DNA from: JAFGNV01 sp964612485
GTDB lineage: Bacteria; Chloroflexota; Anaerolineae; 4572-78; J111
Direction: 5' to 3'
DNA: 64,000 nt
Assembly: GCA_964612485.1 (NCBI GenBank)
Contig: CAZTFF010000023.1
Coordinates: 11,767 to 75,766 of the forward strand
The notes under the pieces are model-generated. The model did not search any database. It was not told the DNA's origin and was given only the letters and a program-made list of their open reading frames with translations. Made by a program: the position numbers and the translations under genes. Shown here in pieces: positions 1 to 9,213 of this stretch. The first letter of the stretch is position 1. Every line of letters starts with the position of its first letter.

Positions 1-2750
1 GCGGTCAGTTCGCGCACGCGGGCCAGCCGGTCGGCCAGGGTGGAATCCAGCCGTTTACTTTCCACCAGTTCGGCCTGTACCAATCGCGGCGAGGGCAAAT
101 CCGGGCCGATGGCGCGGGGTTTGACCAGGGCCAGGTGAGCGGTGAGCGCCCAACCCAGGGCTTGATGGATGGGCCGCAGCACTTCTTCGGGAAAACCGCC
201 TTGCAGCACCACGCGGGCCAGCTGCAGCCGTTTATTGGCCGTGTCCAGCCCTTCGCGCACTTTTTGCAGTCGTTGGGTGTCGACGGCGCGGGCGGCGGGC
301 GCGGGCATGGCGGGCGCGCGATAGATTTCGGCTTGTGGGCCGGCCTGCTCCACTGCGCCGCCGGTGAGGGCCAGCAGGGTGCGGTAGCTTTCCTGTTCCA
401 TCAAATGCAGGCCCGGCTGCTCCGACGACTCGGCGTCAAAATGCTCGGCCAGGCGCCGTTCGATCTCCGGGCGCAACTCGGCGGGGGTGCGATCGACCAC
501 CACCAGGATGTCGCCGTTGGCCGGCACGCCGGGCAGGGGCGGGGCCTGCCGCACCAGTAAAATGCGCCCCGGGAAATGGGCTACCAGGGCATCGGCAAAG
601 GCTTGCAAAGTGGGCACCTTCTCAGCGGGAGGAGCGGCTTCGGGCTTCTCCTTGGGCGTCAAATCCACTTTGACTTCCACCGGCGGCGCGCCCAGCATAT
701 CATCCAGTTTTTGCATCAGGCTCTGGCCGGTATCGTGAAAGGTGATCTCGGCGGGCGATTCTTCATCGCCAAAAACGCCGGCAAACACGTTGCGCTTGGC
801 GGCCAGGGTATCGAGCATGCGCTCCTCGATGGTGCCTTTGGCCACCAGGTTGATCACGTTGACCGTGTGGGGCTGGCCGTGCCGGTGGGCGCGGGCAATG
901 CGCTGGTCGAGCACGGCGGGGTTCCAGGGCAAATCCAGGTTGACCACCAGGCTGGCGGCTTGCAGGTTCAGGCCCACGCCGCCGGCATCGGTAGAGAGAA
1001 AGATCTTGCATTTGTCGTCGTTGAAGAATTTTTCGATGAGCGGGCCGCGTTTGGGGGTGGGCACGTCGCCGCTGAGGGTGACGTGGCCCAGGTTCAGGCG
1101 TTCCAGCAAGGGGTAGGTGAGGTGGAGCATGTTGGTCCACTGGCTGAACAGGATGGCTTTGTGACCGTTGCCGTTGCCGGCCACCTGGTCATCCAGAATT
1201 TCGGCCAACTCTTGCAGTTTGGGCGATGTTTTTTCGCGTTCTTGATCCGACAGGTGGGGGTCGTGCAAAGCCAGGGCGTTGCAGATGAGGCGCATTTTGA
1301 CCAGCGCGCCCAGCAGTATTTGCTGTTCTTTGGGCGTGAGCGGGCGCCGGCGGGCCGTAGCGATAAGTTTGGCTACAGTAGTCCGGTACTCTTCGTAGGC
1401 GTTCCATTGGGGGTCGGTCATCGGCACAAAGAAGTTGCTGTCCAGGCGTTCGGGCAGGTCTTCGAGCACTTCATCCCGCACGCGGCGCAGCACGTAGGGG
1501 GAGATGATGCCGCGCAGTTCATCCAGGTTTTTGTAGCCCAGCACCTTGTACGAGCCGGTGTCTCGCCGCTCTACCTGGAAAAAGCGCTGGTTGAAGCGCC
1601 ACAGTGGGCCGAGGATGTTGGGATCGATAAATTGAAAAATGCTGTAGAGTTCGTCGAGCCGGTTTTCCAGCGGCGTGCCGGTGAGCACAAAGGCGTAAGG
1701 GCTGCGCAGCCGTTTGACGGCGTCGGCGGTTTTGGTGCGCCAGTTTTTGATGCGCTGGGCTTCGTCGAGGATGATGAGGTCGGGTTTGAGGCGGCGCAGG
1801 TCGTCTTCATCGCGCAGCACCAACTCGTAGTTGATGATATTGAAGAAGCCGGGGTGCAGGTAGTTTTCGCGGCGGGCTTCGATGTTGCCCTCGATGACAC
1901 TGGTGGAGAAGGAGGTAAAGCGGTTGATCTCGCGCGCCCACTGGTGTTTGAGCGAGGCCGGGCAGACCACCAGCACGCGCTGGATATCGCGCAGTTGGTG
2001 CAGCAGGCCGGCGGCGGCAATGGCCTGCACGGTTTTGCCCAGGCCCATATCATCGGCCAGCATGGCGCGGCGGCCAAAGGCCAGATGCATGGCGCCCTCC
2101 TGCTGGTAGGGGTAGAGAGGCGAAGAGAGCAGATTGAGCGAGCGACGGCCCTGTTCGATTTGTTCCAGGAACCAGGTTTTTTGGCGCTCAATGGCCTCGA
2201 TGTCTTGCATGCGGGCCAGGTAGCGCTCTACGGCGGGCACAATTTGCACGACATCGCGCTGTTTGGGGGGCAGATCTTCTAAGTCTTGCAGCAAGGCGGG
2301 TAAAGTATGGGTAACAGAACCGGTAAGGATGCCGTCGGAATCGAAATAACTGGCCAGGGTGTCGCGTATTTTGGGCGAATCGGGCAAGGGCAGGGTGATC
2401 CGCACGGTGGTTTCCAGGGCGTGGTGCAGAAAAATCTGGCAGACGGGCGTGCTTTCGGCGGCCAGCTGTTCCCAGGTATCGCCCAGGCTTTCTTTGAGGT
2501 GCAGCAGCACGGCTTCGATGTGCTTGCAGGTTCCCAGCAGGTTGGTCTGGTAATCGGCGCAGGTGCAACTGTTGAGCAGCTCGGTGAGAGAGCGGATTTG
2601 CACGCGATAGGTTTGTTTGGATTGTGAGGTCACATCGAACACGCTGTACACGGCGTGCTGCCCCCGGTTTTCAATGGCCGCGATGCCTTCTTTGGCGCGT
2701 TTACGGCGGCGTTCGATCTGTTCCTGAATTTGTTGGTCAAGGTAGTTCAC
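1..2750 (-). CDS. SWIM zinc-finger SNF2-family DEAD/DEAH ATPase (3' end outside window)
   Basis: Read on the minus strand from a GTG at 2750 the frame stays open to the window edge, so the C-terminus is missing. GGAGGA lies 4 nt before the GTG. The protein begins NYLDQQIQEQIERRRKRAK, then has a SWIM-type zinc finger (CTC, then CKHIEA near residues 70-85), a Walker A region (MLADDMGLGKT), a DEAQ box (LIILDEAQRIKN) and SNF2 C-lobe motifs (AILFSQWT; IFLSTDAGGVGLNLQ; QRIARAHRHGQ). SNF2 proteins are ATP-driven duplex translocases that remodel protein-DNA or protein-RNA complexes. It is the last gene of the operon, 10 nt after dnaK. The substrate is unknown. The long open frame on the plus strand opposite it is a shadow. 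Confidence 0.93.
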   Translation of the reverse strand, partial: MNYLDQQIQEQIERRRKRAKEGIAAIENRGQHAVYSVFDVTSQSKQTYRVQIRSLTELLNSCTCADYQTNLLGTCKHIEAVLLHLKESLGDTWEQLAAESTPVCQIFLHHALETTVRITLPLPDSPKIRDTLASYFDSDGILTGSVTHTLPALLQDLEDLPPKQRDVVQIVPAVERYLARMQDIEAIERQKTWFLEQIEQGRRSLNLLSSPLYPYQQEGAMHLAFGRRAMLADDMGLGKTVQAIAAAGLLHQLRDIQRVLVVCPASLKHQWAREINRFTSFSTSVIEGNIEARRENYLHPGFFNIINYELVLRDEDDLRRLKPDLIILDEAQRIKNWRTKTADAVKRLRSPYAFVLTGTPLENRLDELYSIFQFIDPNILGPLWRFNQRFFQVERRDTGSYKVLGYKNLDELRGIISPYVLRRVRDEVLEDLPERLDSNFFVPMTDPQWNAYEEYRTTVAKLIATARRRPLTPKEQQILLGALVKMRLICNALALHDPHLSDQEREKTSPKLQELAEILDDQVAGNGNGHKAILFSQWTNMLHLTYPLLERLNLGHVTLSGDVPTPKRGPLIEKFFNDDKCKIFLSTDAGGVGLNLQAASLVVNLDLPWNPAVLDQRIARAHRHGQPHTVNVINLVAKGTIEERMLDTLAAKRNVFAGVFGDEESPAEITFHDTGQSLMQKLDDMLGAPPVEVKVDLTPKEKPEAAPPAEKVPTLQAFADALVAHFPGRILLVRQAPPLPGVPANGDILVVVDRTPAELRPEIERRLAEHFDAESSEQPGLHLMEQESYRTLLALTGGAVEQAGPQAEIYRAPAMPAPAARAVDTQRLQKVREGLDTANKRLQLARVVLQGGFPEEVLRPIHQALGWALTAHLALVKPRAIGPDLPSPRLVQAELVESKRLDSTLADRLARVRELT

Positions 2751-2760
2751 AGGGTCCTCC

Positions 2761-4503
2761 TTACTCCAGATCGAACAGCAGATCCAATAGTTCTTCAGCC
2801 TGTTCATCGAGTTGGTCTTGAGTTTGAGCCTCTTTGACCGCTTGCATCAGATCCTTTATTTCCGCTGTTTGGTCTTCGGTCAAGGTATTGCCCTCCAGCA
2901 GGGCCTGGGCGCGGTTGAGCAGGGCCTGGGTTTCTTCGTCGATGATCGCGGGGGTTTCGGCGGCCTCTGCAGCTTCCGGGGTGGTCAGGAGGTCCATTTC
3001 AGAAAGCCGTTCCCGGGCTTGGGCAATTTCTCCGGGCGAGAGGCGGGCCTGGGTGGCCTGCACGCTGATATTTTCTTTTTTTCCGCTAACGGCGTTGGCG
3101 GCGGTAACGTGCAGCATGCCGTTGACATCCAAATCAAACCGGACATTCACCTCGGCGTATTGGCCGGATGCTTCCGGTTTCAGCCCGTTAATCATAAAAT
3201 CGCCCAGTAAAGTGTTGGCCGAAGCGATGGGGACTTCGCCCTGGTATACTTTTATGTGAACTTCTTCCTGATCGGGGTGGATCGTTTGAAAGATTTCCTC
3301 TTTGGTGACCGGCACGGTGGTATTGCGGTGGATCAGCACCTTGTAAATATCAGGGATAATGCCTCCGCCCGCCCGCATAGCGGTTTCGATGCCCAATGAA
3401 TAAGGGGTCACGTCTACCAGGATCGATTCGACCGGCTGGCCGGCAATAATGGCGGCCTGCACCGCGGCGCCCAGGGCCACTACTTCGTCGGGGTTGATCT
3501 CGGCGTCCGGTTCCAGGCGGGTGTAATTGGTGACCATGTTCCAGACCGCCGGGATGCGGGTTGAGCCGCCCACCAGCAGTACCCGGTCCAAATCTTCAAC
3601 GCCCAGTTCGGCATCTTCAAAAACCTTGTTGAGCGATTCCAGAGTTTCCTCCAGCAAATCGCCGATCAAATCTTCAAATTCCGGGCGGGTGACGGTGGTG
3701 TCGAGATGCAGGGGAACGCCGTTCTGTTCGGCCAGGTATTCTTCTCGCAGGGCGGCTTCGGGAAAATCGGACAGGTGGATTTTGGCGGCCTCGGCGCTGC
3801 GGTCGAGGCGGGCCATAGCTACCCGATTGTCTTTGAGCGATAGCTGGTGCTTTTTGTAAAAGAGTTTGCTGGCGTGTTCGGCCAGACGTTGGTCAAAATC
3901 ATCGCCGCCCAGTTGCGTATTGCCGTGGCTGGCCCGCACTTCCACCACGCCGCCGGTCATTTCCACCAGGGAGACATCAAACGTCCCCCCGCCCAGGTCG
4001 TAAACCATGGCCAATTGGTCGGCTTCGTGGTCCAGCCCGTAGGCCAGGGCGGCGGCGGTGGGTTCGTTGATGATGCGCACCACTTCCAGATCGGCAATTT
4101 CACCGGCTTCTTTGGTGGCCTGGCGTTGGGCGTTGGTGAAGTAGGCCGGCACGGTGATCACAGCTTTGTTGACCGGTTGATCCAGTGCTTTTTCGGCGAT
4201 GTTTTTCAATTCGCGCAAGATAAAGGCCGAAATTTCTTGGGGCGTAAACTCGCGCCCCCCTAACTGAACTTTTTCCGTGCTGCCCATTTGACGCTTGATG
4301 GAGCGGATGGTGTTGTCGGGGTTGAGCGCGTACTGATTCAGGGCGGGCTGGCCCACCAGCCAGCCGGTCTGGGAGGAATAGCTGACCACGGAGGGCATAA
4401 TTCGTTGCTCGCCGTTAGTAATGATGTGCGGCTGTCCATTTTCTACAATGGCTACTGCCGAGTTGGTGGTGCCTAGATCTATACCAATAATGGGTTCAGA
4501 CAT
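2761..4503 (-). CDS. dnaK: Hsp70 chaperone, short DnaK paralogue
   Basis: An Hsp70 ATPase of 580 aa that binds unfolded peptides in an ATP-controlled cycle. Seen: the phosphate-1 motif GIDLGTTNS (residues 7-15), phosphate-2 YDLGGGTFDVSL, the adenosine motif LLVGGSTRIPAV, and a beta substrate-binding domain (VTPYSLGIET; HRNTTVPV; VYQGE). The helical lid is short and ends in an acidic, leucine-rich tail (EELLDLLFDLE), without the GGG-rich linker and EEVD-like tail of housekeeping DnaK (usually about 610-640 aa). The start is the ATG at 4503, preceded by AGAGGAA; a longer in-frame extension upstream overlaps grpE and does not look like Hsp70. It follows grpE by 22 nt. Probably a specialised second Hsp70, but the rest of the genome is not visible. 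Confidence 0.93.
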   Translation of the reverse strand: MSEPIIGIDLGTTNSAVAIVENGQPHIITNGEQRIMPSVVSYSSQTGWLVGQPALNQYALNPDNTIRSIKRQMGSTEKVQLGGREFTPQEISAFILRELKNIAEKALDQPVNKAVITVPAYFTNAQRQATKEAGEIADLEVVRIINEPTAAALAYGLDHEADQLAMVYDLGGGTFDVSLVEMTGGVVEVRASHGNTQLGGDDFDQRLAEHASKLFYKKHQLSLKDNRVAMARLDRSAEAAKIHLSDFPEAALREEYLAEQNGVPLHLDTTVTRPEFEDLIGDLLEETLESLNKVFEDAELGVEDLDRVLLVGGSTRIPAVWNMVTNYTRLEPDAEINPDEVVALGAAVQAAIIAGQPVESILVDVTPYSLGIETAMRAGGGIIPDIYKVLIHRNTTVPVTKEEIFQTIHPDQEEVHIKVYQGEVPIASANTLLGDFMINGLKPEASGQYAEVNVRFDLDVNGMLHVTAANAVSGKKENISVQATQARLSPGEIAQARERLSEMDLLTTPEAAEAAETPAIIDEETQALLNRAQALLEGNTLTEDQTAEIKDLMQAVKEAQTQDQLDEQAEELLDLLFDLE

Positions 4504-4525
4504 TAATAGAGTTCCTCTTTTGGTT

Positions 4526-5272
4526 TTAGTTTGATTGGGCGACCACGACCTCGGCAAAGCGCAGCACTTTGTCGGGGGTGGCGTAGCCGCGTTGATCTTC
4601 GCTAATAATAATGCCGTCGGGCGCGCGTTTGCTGCTGTCGGTGGCCACGGCCACATGGCGATGCGGGTCGAAAGGTTGGCCCAGGGTAGGGATGGGGATG
4701 ACATCGTAATTTTTCAGCACGTCCAGCATTCGGAGGCGGGCCAGGCGGATGCCGTCGAGCCAGGCCACAACCGCCCGGCGGGTTTCGGCGGGCATGGGTT
4801 GTTTGAGTACCTGGCGGCGGCCGTTTTCAAAAGCGGCGTCCAGGCTGTCGAGTACCGGCAGCAGGCTTTGGATAACGTCCAGTTGGGCGGCTTTGAGCGC
4901 CTGCTGCTGTTGTTGGGCCAGTTCGCTCAGCCGTTGTTCTTGTTGTTCAATGGATTTTTGCAAGCCGGCAATGGTTTCCTGCTGCTGGGCCAGTTGCGTT
5001 TCTTGCAAAGTATTGGCCTTGAATTGGGTTTTAGCCAGCTTGCGAATTTGCTCGTTTAAATCATCAAACGCGGGCTGGGTTGTCTCCGCCCCATCGGCGG
5101 GAAGCGGGGCCGGTTCGGGCTGGCCGGACATTGTTTTGAGCAGGGCCAGCAGTTGGTCTAATTTATTATCCAGATGTTCAATATTATCCAGATCGTTGTC
5201 GCTGAGTACGGGGATACGCTCGCCCAGGAAAAAATTGTTCAGTTTTTCGCTAAAAGTTTGGGGCTTGCTCAC
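4526..5272 (-). CDS. grpE: GrpE-type nucleotide exchange factor
   Basis: A 248-aa GrpE homologue, which releases ADP from the Hsp70 next to it. The central part is a long glutamine-rich coiled coil (roughly residues 75-140), followed by the GrpE dimerisation helices (LLPVLDSLDAAFENG) and the C-terminal beta domain (IPTLGQPFDPHRHVAVA; RGYATPDKVLRFAEVVVA). The N-terminal extension of about 70 residues (KLNNFFLGERIPVLS onward) is longer than in standard GrpE and may mediate contact with the other operon proteins. The start is a GTG overlapping the stop of the J-domain gene (GTGA), so translation is probably coupled. Housekeeping grpE usually sits beside hrcA; no hrcA or CIRCE element was seen here. 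Confidence 0.9.
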   Translation of the reverse strand: MSKPQTFSEKLNNFFLGERIPVLSDNDLDNIEHLDNKLDQLLALLKTMSGQPEPAPLPADGAETTQPAFDDLNEQIRKLAKTQFKANTLQETQLAQQQETIAGLQKSIEQQEQRLSELAQQQQQALKAAQLDVIQSLLPVLDSLDAAFENGRRQVLKQPMPAETRRAVVAWLDGIRLARLRMLDVLKNYDVIPIPTLGQPFDPHRHVAVATDSSKRAPDGIIISEDQRGYATPDKVLRFAEVVVAQSN

Positions 5273-5658
5273 AGGTCAATCTCTCTGAAATCGGCCTTGA
5301 AGTTGGTGCGGCCCAACTCGCCCCAGCGGCGCAGGGCCAGCAGCACATCGGCGGCGTGAAAGGAAGTGTCCACCGGCGGCGTATCGGCAGGCGGCGGCCA
5401 GGCGGGCGGCGGCTGGGGCAGAAAAATGTCGGTTTCAACCCGGCGCTGGGCGCTTCTGATCTTTTCGTAGGCAGCGCGGATCAGTTTGAAATTTTCGGCT
5501 TCGGTTTCGGGCGGGTATTGGCGGATCAAAGTAAAGTAGGCTCGTTTGATGTCGGCCTGCGTGGCGGTGGGCAAAACGCCCAACACGCGATACGGGTCGC
5601 TGGCGGTCAGGTCCGGTTGGCGTTCCGGCAGGGGGCTGCTTTTAAACATATCAGACAT
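5269..5658 (-). CDS. Small J-domain protein with degenerate HPD motif
   Basis: A 129-aa protein with a J-domain at residues 21-75 (DPYRVLGVLPTATQADIKRAY, then FKLIRAAYEKIRS). The helix II/III loop reads QYPPET instead of the HPD tripeptide that normally triggers Hsp70 ATP hydrolysis, so PPE occupies residues 49-51. The tail is proline-rich and then reads AADVLLALRRWGELG. There is no zinc finger and no client-binding domain, so this is not DnaJ itself. The start is ATG at 5658, overlapping the upstream TPR gene by 8 nt; a longer ORF start lies inside that gene. The stop overlaps grpE. It is probably a dedicated partner of the adjacent DnaK that recruits rather than stimulates. Confidence 0.8.
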   Translation of the reverse strand: MSDMFKSSPLPERQPDLTASDPYRVLGVLPTATQADIKRAYFTLIRQYPPETEAENFKLIRAAYEKIRSAQRRVETDIFLPQPPPAWPPPADTPPVDTSFHAADVLLALRRWGELGRTNFKADFREIDL

Positions 5659-7963
5659 AGAAGTCATCCTCATCGTCAAAGGGAGCGCCGCCCATTCCAC
5701 CAAAGCGGGACATCATTTCCAAGATTTCCGGGTCGCGCAGCATTTCGGCAACGTCGGGCGGCGCCTGTTTGATTAATTCTTCGCGCAGGTGGGGCGGCAA
5801 ATTGGCGATCATTTCCAGCGGATCACGCGGCGGCGCTTTGCCGTGTAAGAATTCGTCTTTAACCAGTTTAACCCGATGCACCAACATGGGATTGTTTTCT
5901 CGCTGCGCCTGGGATTGCGCTTTATCCCAGTGGCGTTTGGCCAGCCGGGTTTGATCCATGAAGTGGTACAAAACCCCTAACTCGATATTGGCTTCAATGT
6001 GGTTGGGGTTCTCTTTCAACACCCCGCGCAAGATAGACAGGGCCGTGTTATCCTCTTCCAGATCAATATAATGGTGGGCAATCGTAGCCAGCACATCGGC
6101 GTTGCCGGCGTAACGCTGACGGGCATATTCAAGGATTTTCCGGCCTTCCTGAGGATGGTTAAACTTTTCACATTGTTCAAAAAGGTCCAGAAAAAATTCG
6201 CCGGGAATAGGCTGGGCTATGGCTTTGATGTGTTCCAATGTTTGTTGTAATTCTTTTGGGGCGTTGTGTTCCAGCCAGATGGTGAAGATGGTGTGCAGGG
6301 TGGTTAGATTGGTGGGGTCAACGGCCAGTGCCCGGTCCAGGTAGTCGCGGCCTATTTCGTGCTTGTCCCAATCCACATAGGTGCCGCCCAACATGGTCAA
6401 CAACTGCTGATTGTTGGGCACATATTTCAACCCTTCTTTAAAAATTCTGACCGCCTCTTGATAATGCCCCCAGAGGGTATAGTTTATGCCCTCACGCACG
6501 TAGGTTTGGGCCAATTGCTGGCGAGCCACCGGATGCTGCGGTTCCAAGTCTAAAATACGCTGCCATATTTCGCGGGCCGGTTCTAAGAAATAATCCTGGC
6601 TGTAGCTTTCGGCCAGCAGGGTGAGGGCGCGGATATTGTTGGGGTCTTTGTCCAAAATGCGATTGATCTCGTTTTCGGCAGCCTGCCAGCGGCCCTCGTT
6701 TTGATAGGCTTCCACCAGGTGCAGCCGCAGGTCCAGGTTATCCGGTGCCCATTTGACCGCGTTTTTGTAGGTGGTGATGGCTTCTTCGTAATCGCCGGTC
6801 ATGTTGTAATTTTCGGCCACATTCTGCCAGATGCGGGCCACCTGTTGGTCGGTGAGAGCCTCGGGATGGTCGGCTTTGCGCGGGCGGCGGCGCAGCAGGG
6901 TGCGCCAGTAGTCGGCGGCCAGCCGGTGATTGCCTACTTTTTGGTAGGCCAGGGCCAGGTTGAAAACAAGGCGGCGGCTGTTATCGCCGGAGCCTTCGGC
7001 GGTTTGCCAGCGGGTTAGGGCCTGCTCCCAATCGCCTTTTTGGGCAGCGGCGTAGGCCAGTTCCAGGTTGAGATGATGGTGGAAATCTTCTAAATTTTTA
7101 TTGACCCCATGGGTCTGGCCCAACAATTCGGCAGCTTTATGAGGATGACCGTTTTGCTGCGCCTCAACAGCCAGCTCAAAAACAACAGATGCCAAATTTT
7201 GGCGCAGGTGCTGGCTGTTCACTCCCTGGTCGCGCGCGGTTTGCCAGTGAGCCAGGGCTGTTTCCGGTTGATCCGAACTGGCGGCGATGACACCCAGGTA
7301 ATAGCGGGCCACACCTCTGACCAACGGATGCACGCTCTTGGTTTCAATCACGGTTTGCAGGTTGGCCTGGGCCGTGGTTTCATCGGCTAAGGCCAGGGCG
7401 GTTAACCCCTGCCACAGCGGATCAAGCGATTTTTCCAACAGGTCGGGCGTAATCTTTTCGGATAGAAGCGACTCAACGGCAGCCAATTGGCTTTGCGTTT
7501 CAGCGTCCAGAAGAGACCAAACCGGGTCTTTACTGGCGCTTTTGTCCTGCTCCAGGATCAATTGTGCCAGCGGGGCGGCGGCGCGTGAGAAGGGTGGGTC
7601 TTCGGCCAGTAGTTGACGATACAGCGGCTCGGCCTGGGCCAGATCGCCCTGACGGTGGTAAGCCAGGGCCAGGTGGTAGCGATAGCGTTGATCGGACGGC
7701 TGCAATTCAACAGCCTGTTGCAAGTCTTCGAGGCGAGGCGCAGGCGCGTTCACAGCCCGGCGGAAATATGCCTCGGCCAGGGCTGCCGCCAGTGTTTTGG
7801 GCGTATCCGGCTTGTGTTGAGCCTGCTGCCAGGCGTTGATCGCCTCGTCATAGTCGGCTTTCTGAAAGGCTGACTGTCCTCGGCTGATCCATTCCGGCCC
7901 GCTCAGGCGCGTTTGTTGTTTCTGTTTTTCCCGGCGTTTTCGCCGCCGGCTTCGTTTGGACAT
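5651..7963 (-). CDS. Large tetratricopeptide-repeat protein, first gene of the Hsp70/SNF2 operon
   Basis: A 770-aa protein with no signal peptide. A basic N-terminus (MSKRSRRRKRREKQKQQ) is followed by about fifteen TPR-like helical hairpins, recognisable from repeated W-x2-A, Y-x2-A and DP-x-N patterns such as EAIAT-like and DPNNIRALTLLAESY stretches. The acidic C-terminus ends FDDEDDFYV and contains DPLEMIANLPPHLREELI. TPR arrays bind peptides and scaffold complexes; one could dock Hsp70. The ATG at 7963 has AAGG 10 nt upstream and a promoter lies before it. The basic leader could bind nucleic acid, which would fit the SNF2 partner, but that is inference. I do not recognise a named family. 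Confidence 0.85.
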   Translation of the reverse strand: MSKRSRRRKRREKQKQQTRLSGPEWISRGQSAFQKADYDEAINAWQQAQHKPDTPKTLAAALAEAYFRRAVNAPAPRLEDLQQAVELQPSDQRYRYHLALAYHRQGDLAQAEPLYRQLLAEDPPFSRAAAPLAQLILEQDKSASKDPVWSLLDAETQSQLAAVESLLSEKITPDLLEKSLDPLWQGLTALALADETTAQANLQTVIETKSVHPLVRGVARYYLGVIAASSDQPETALAHWQTARDQGVNSQHLRQNLASVVFELAVEAQQNGHPHKAAELLGQTHGVNKNLEDFHHHLNLELAYAAAQKGDWEQALTRWQTAEGSGDNSRRLVFNLALAYQKVGNHRLAADYWRTLLRRRPRKADHPEALTDQQVARIWQNVAENYNMTGDYEEAITTYKNAVKWAPDNLDLRLHLVEAYQNEGRWQAAENEINRILDKDPNNIRALTLLAESYSQDYFLEPAREIWQRILDLEPQHPVARQQLAQTYVREGINYTLWGHYQEAVRIFKEGLKYVPNNQQLLTMLGGTYVDWDKHEIGRDYLDRALAVDPTNLTTLHTIFTIWLEHNAPKELQQTLEHIKAIAQPIPGEFFLDLFEQCEKFNHPQEGRKILEYARQRYAGNADVLATIAHHYIDLEEDNTALSILRGVLKENPNHIEANIELGVLYHFMDQTRLAKRHWDKAQSQAQRENNPMLVHRVKLVKDEFLHGKAPPRDPLEMIANLPPHLREELIKQAPPDVAEMLRDPEILEMMSRFGGMGGAPFDDEDDFYV

Positions 7964-8009
7964 TAAATCATGACCTTACTGGATTGTGGTAGTGGTGTTT
8001 AAGGTAAGA

Positions 8010-8037
8010 ATTATAACACATATCTTATTTTCGTAAA
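8010..8037 (-). promoter_or_regulatory. Sigma-70-type promoter for the TPR-J-grpE-dnaK-SNF2 operon
   Basis: On the minus strand TTTACG (8032-8037) and TATAAT (8010-8015) are separated by 16 bp, about 47 nt before the TPR start codon. The next gene upstream (prs) ends at 8071, so this is the only gap where the five-gene operon can start. No CIRCE inverted repeat was seen, which argues against HrcA control. Confidence 0.55.
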
Positions 8038-8070
8038 ATGCGCTACTACCACGCACTTTATTTTGGATTA

Positions 8071-9048
8071 TTACTGGTTGAATAACTCTCCCACCGAAAT
8101 GCCTAAATGAATCCGGCGGATGACTTCGGCCAGCAGCGGGGCAATGGAGAGAATGGTGAGTTTATCAAATCTTTTTTGGGGCGGCAGGGCGATGGTGTTG
8201 GTAACCACCACTTCTTTGGCCGGGCAATCAATTAAGCGTTCAACGGCGGGGTCGGAGAAAACGGGGTGGGTGGCGCAGATGTAAATATCTTTGGCCGCTT
8301 GCTCTTTGAGAAAATCCATAGCCTGGACCATCGTGCCGGCGGTGTCAATTTCATCATCATAAAGAATGCAGTTTTTGCCTTTGACATCGCCAATAATGTT
8401 GAGGGCCTGCGCTTTACTGCCATCTTTAAGCTGCTGCCGCCGTTTTTCAATAATGGCCAGGGGTAAATCCAGGGCCTGGGCAAAGTTGCGAGAACGTTTG
8501 GTGGCACCAATATCGCCGGCCACGACCACGCCGTTGGGAATGTTCTTGTCTTTGATGTAATCGCTGAGCATGTGAAAGGCGGTGGTTTCATCAACCTGAA
8601 TGTTAAAAAACCCCTGAACTTGCCCGGCGTGCAGGTCAACGGTGAGAAAACGGTCGGCGCCGGCGGTGATGATCAAATCGGCCACCATGCGGGCGGTGAT
8701 GGGCACGCGCGGCTGATCTTTTTTGTCGGTGCGGCCGTACCCGTAGTAGGGAACCACGGCGGTAATACGGCCGGCAGAGTCTCGTTTGGCCGTATCGATC
8801 ATGATCAGCAGCTCCATTAAATTGTCGTTTACCGAGGCAAATTTTCCTTCTTCATCCCAGGAGTTGGCAATCGGCTGGATGATAAATACATCTTTGCCCC
8901 GCACGCTGGCTTGCAGGCGACAGAAAATATTTTGGTTGGGAAATTTGAACACATCTGCCGGGCAAATGGGCACGGCCAGGGCCTGACTGATCTCTTGCGC
9001 CAGGCCGGGGTTCCCATTTCCCTTAAAAATAGCAACTTCTCCGTACAT
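8071..9048 (-). CDS. prs: Ribose-phosphate pyrophosphokinase
   Basis: Makes 5-phosphoribosyl-1-pyrophosphate from ribose-5-phosphate and ATP for nucleotide, histidine and NAD synthesis. The 325-aa protein is full length. Seen: the N-terminal ATP-binding stretch FIIQPIANSWDEE, the metal and substrate loop FLTVDLHAGQVQGFF, and the PRPP loop ILYDDEIDTAGTM. The PRPP loop reads YDDEIDTAGT rather than the usual VDDMIDTGGT, so it is a diverged PRPP synthetase. The start is taken as ATG 9048; a TTG directly before it at 9051 is also possible, since AGGAAG lies 5-8 nt upstream of both. Confidence 0.93.
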   Translation of the reverse strand: MYGEVAIFKGNGNPGLAQEISQALAVPICPADVFKFPNQNIFCRLQASVRGKDVFIIQPIANSWDEEGKFASVNDNLMELLIMIDTAKRDSAGRITAVVPYYGYGRTDKKDQPRVPITARMVADLIITAGADRFLTVDLHAGQVQGFFNIQVDETTAFHMLSDYIKDKNIPNGVVVAGDIGATKRSRNFAQALDLPLAIIEKRRQQLKDGSKAQALNIIGDVKGKNCILYDDEIDTAGTMVQAMDFLKEQAAKDIYICATHPVFSDPAVERLIDCPAKEVVVTNTIALPPQKRFDKLTILSIAPLLAEVIRRIHLGISVGELFNQ

Positions 9049-9213
9049 CAATTTCTCTTCCTAGACCATTGTAAGGGCGTTCGCATGAGAGTTTTTCCGG
9101 TTAAAAACATACTTCGGGAGGAATCCGCGCTCTTGAATAAAACTTTGTGGACGGTTCTTGTTGTGTTTCGCCGGCAGGCCCGACGGCTATCGGGGTGCTG
9201 ACAGGAAGAACGT

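Noticed and set aside
576..2282. A 568-codon open frame on the plus strand opposite the SNF2 gene.
   Set aside because: It is the antisense shadow of a GC-rich, codon-biased gene. The minus strand in the frame of the GTG at 2750 has all SNF2 motifs; the plus frame has no recognisable domain or start signals.
4504..4704. A 67-residue N-terminal extension of DnaK.
   Set aside because: The extension overlaps grpE, has no Hsp70 similarity, and a ribosome binding site precedes the internal ATG at 4503.
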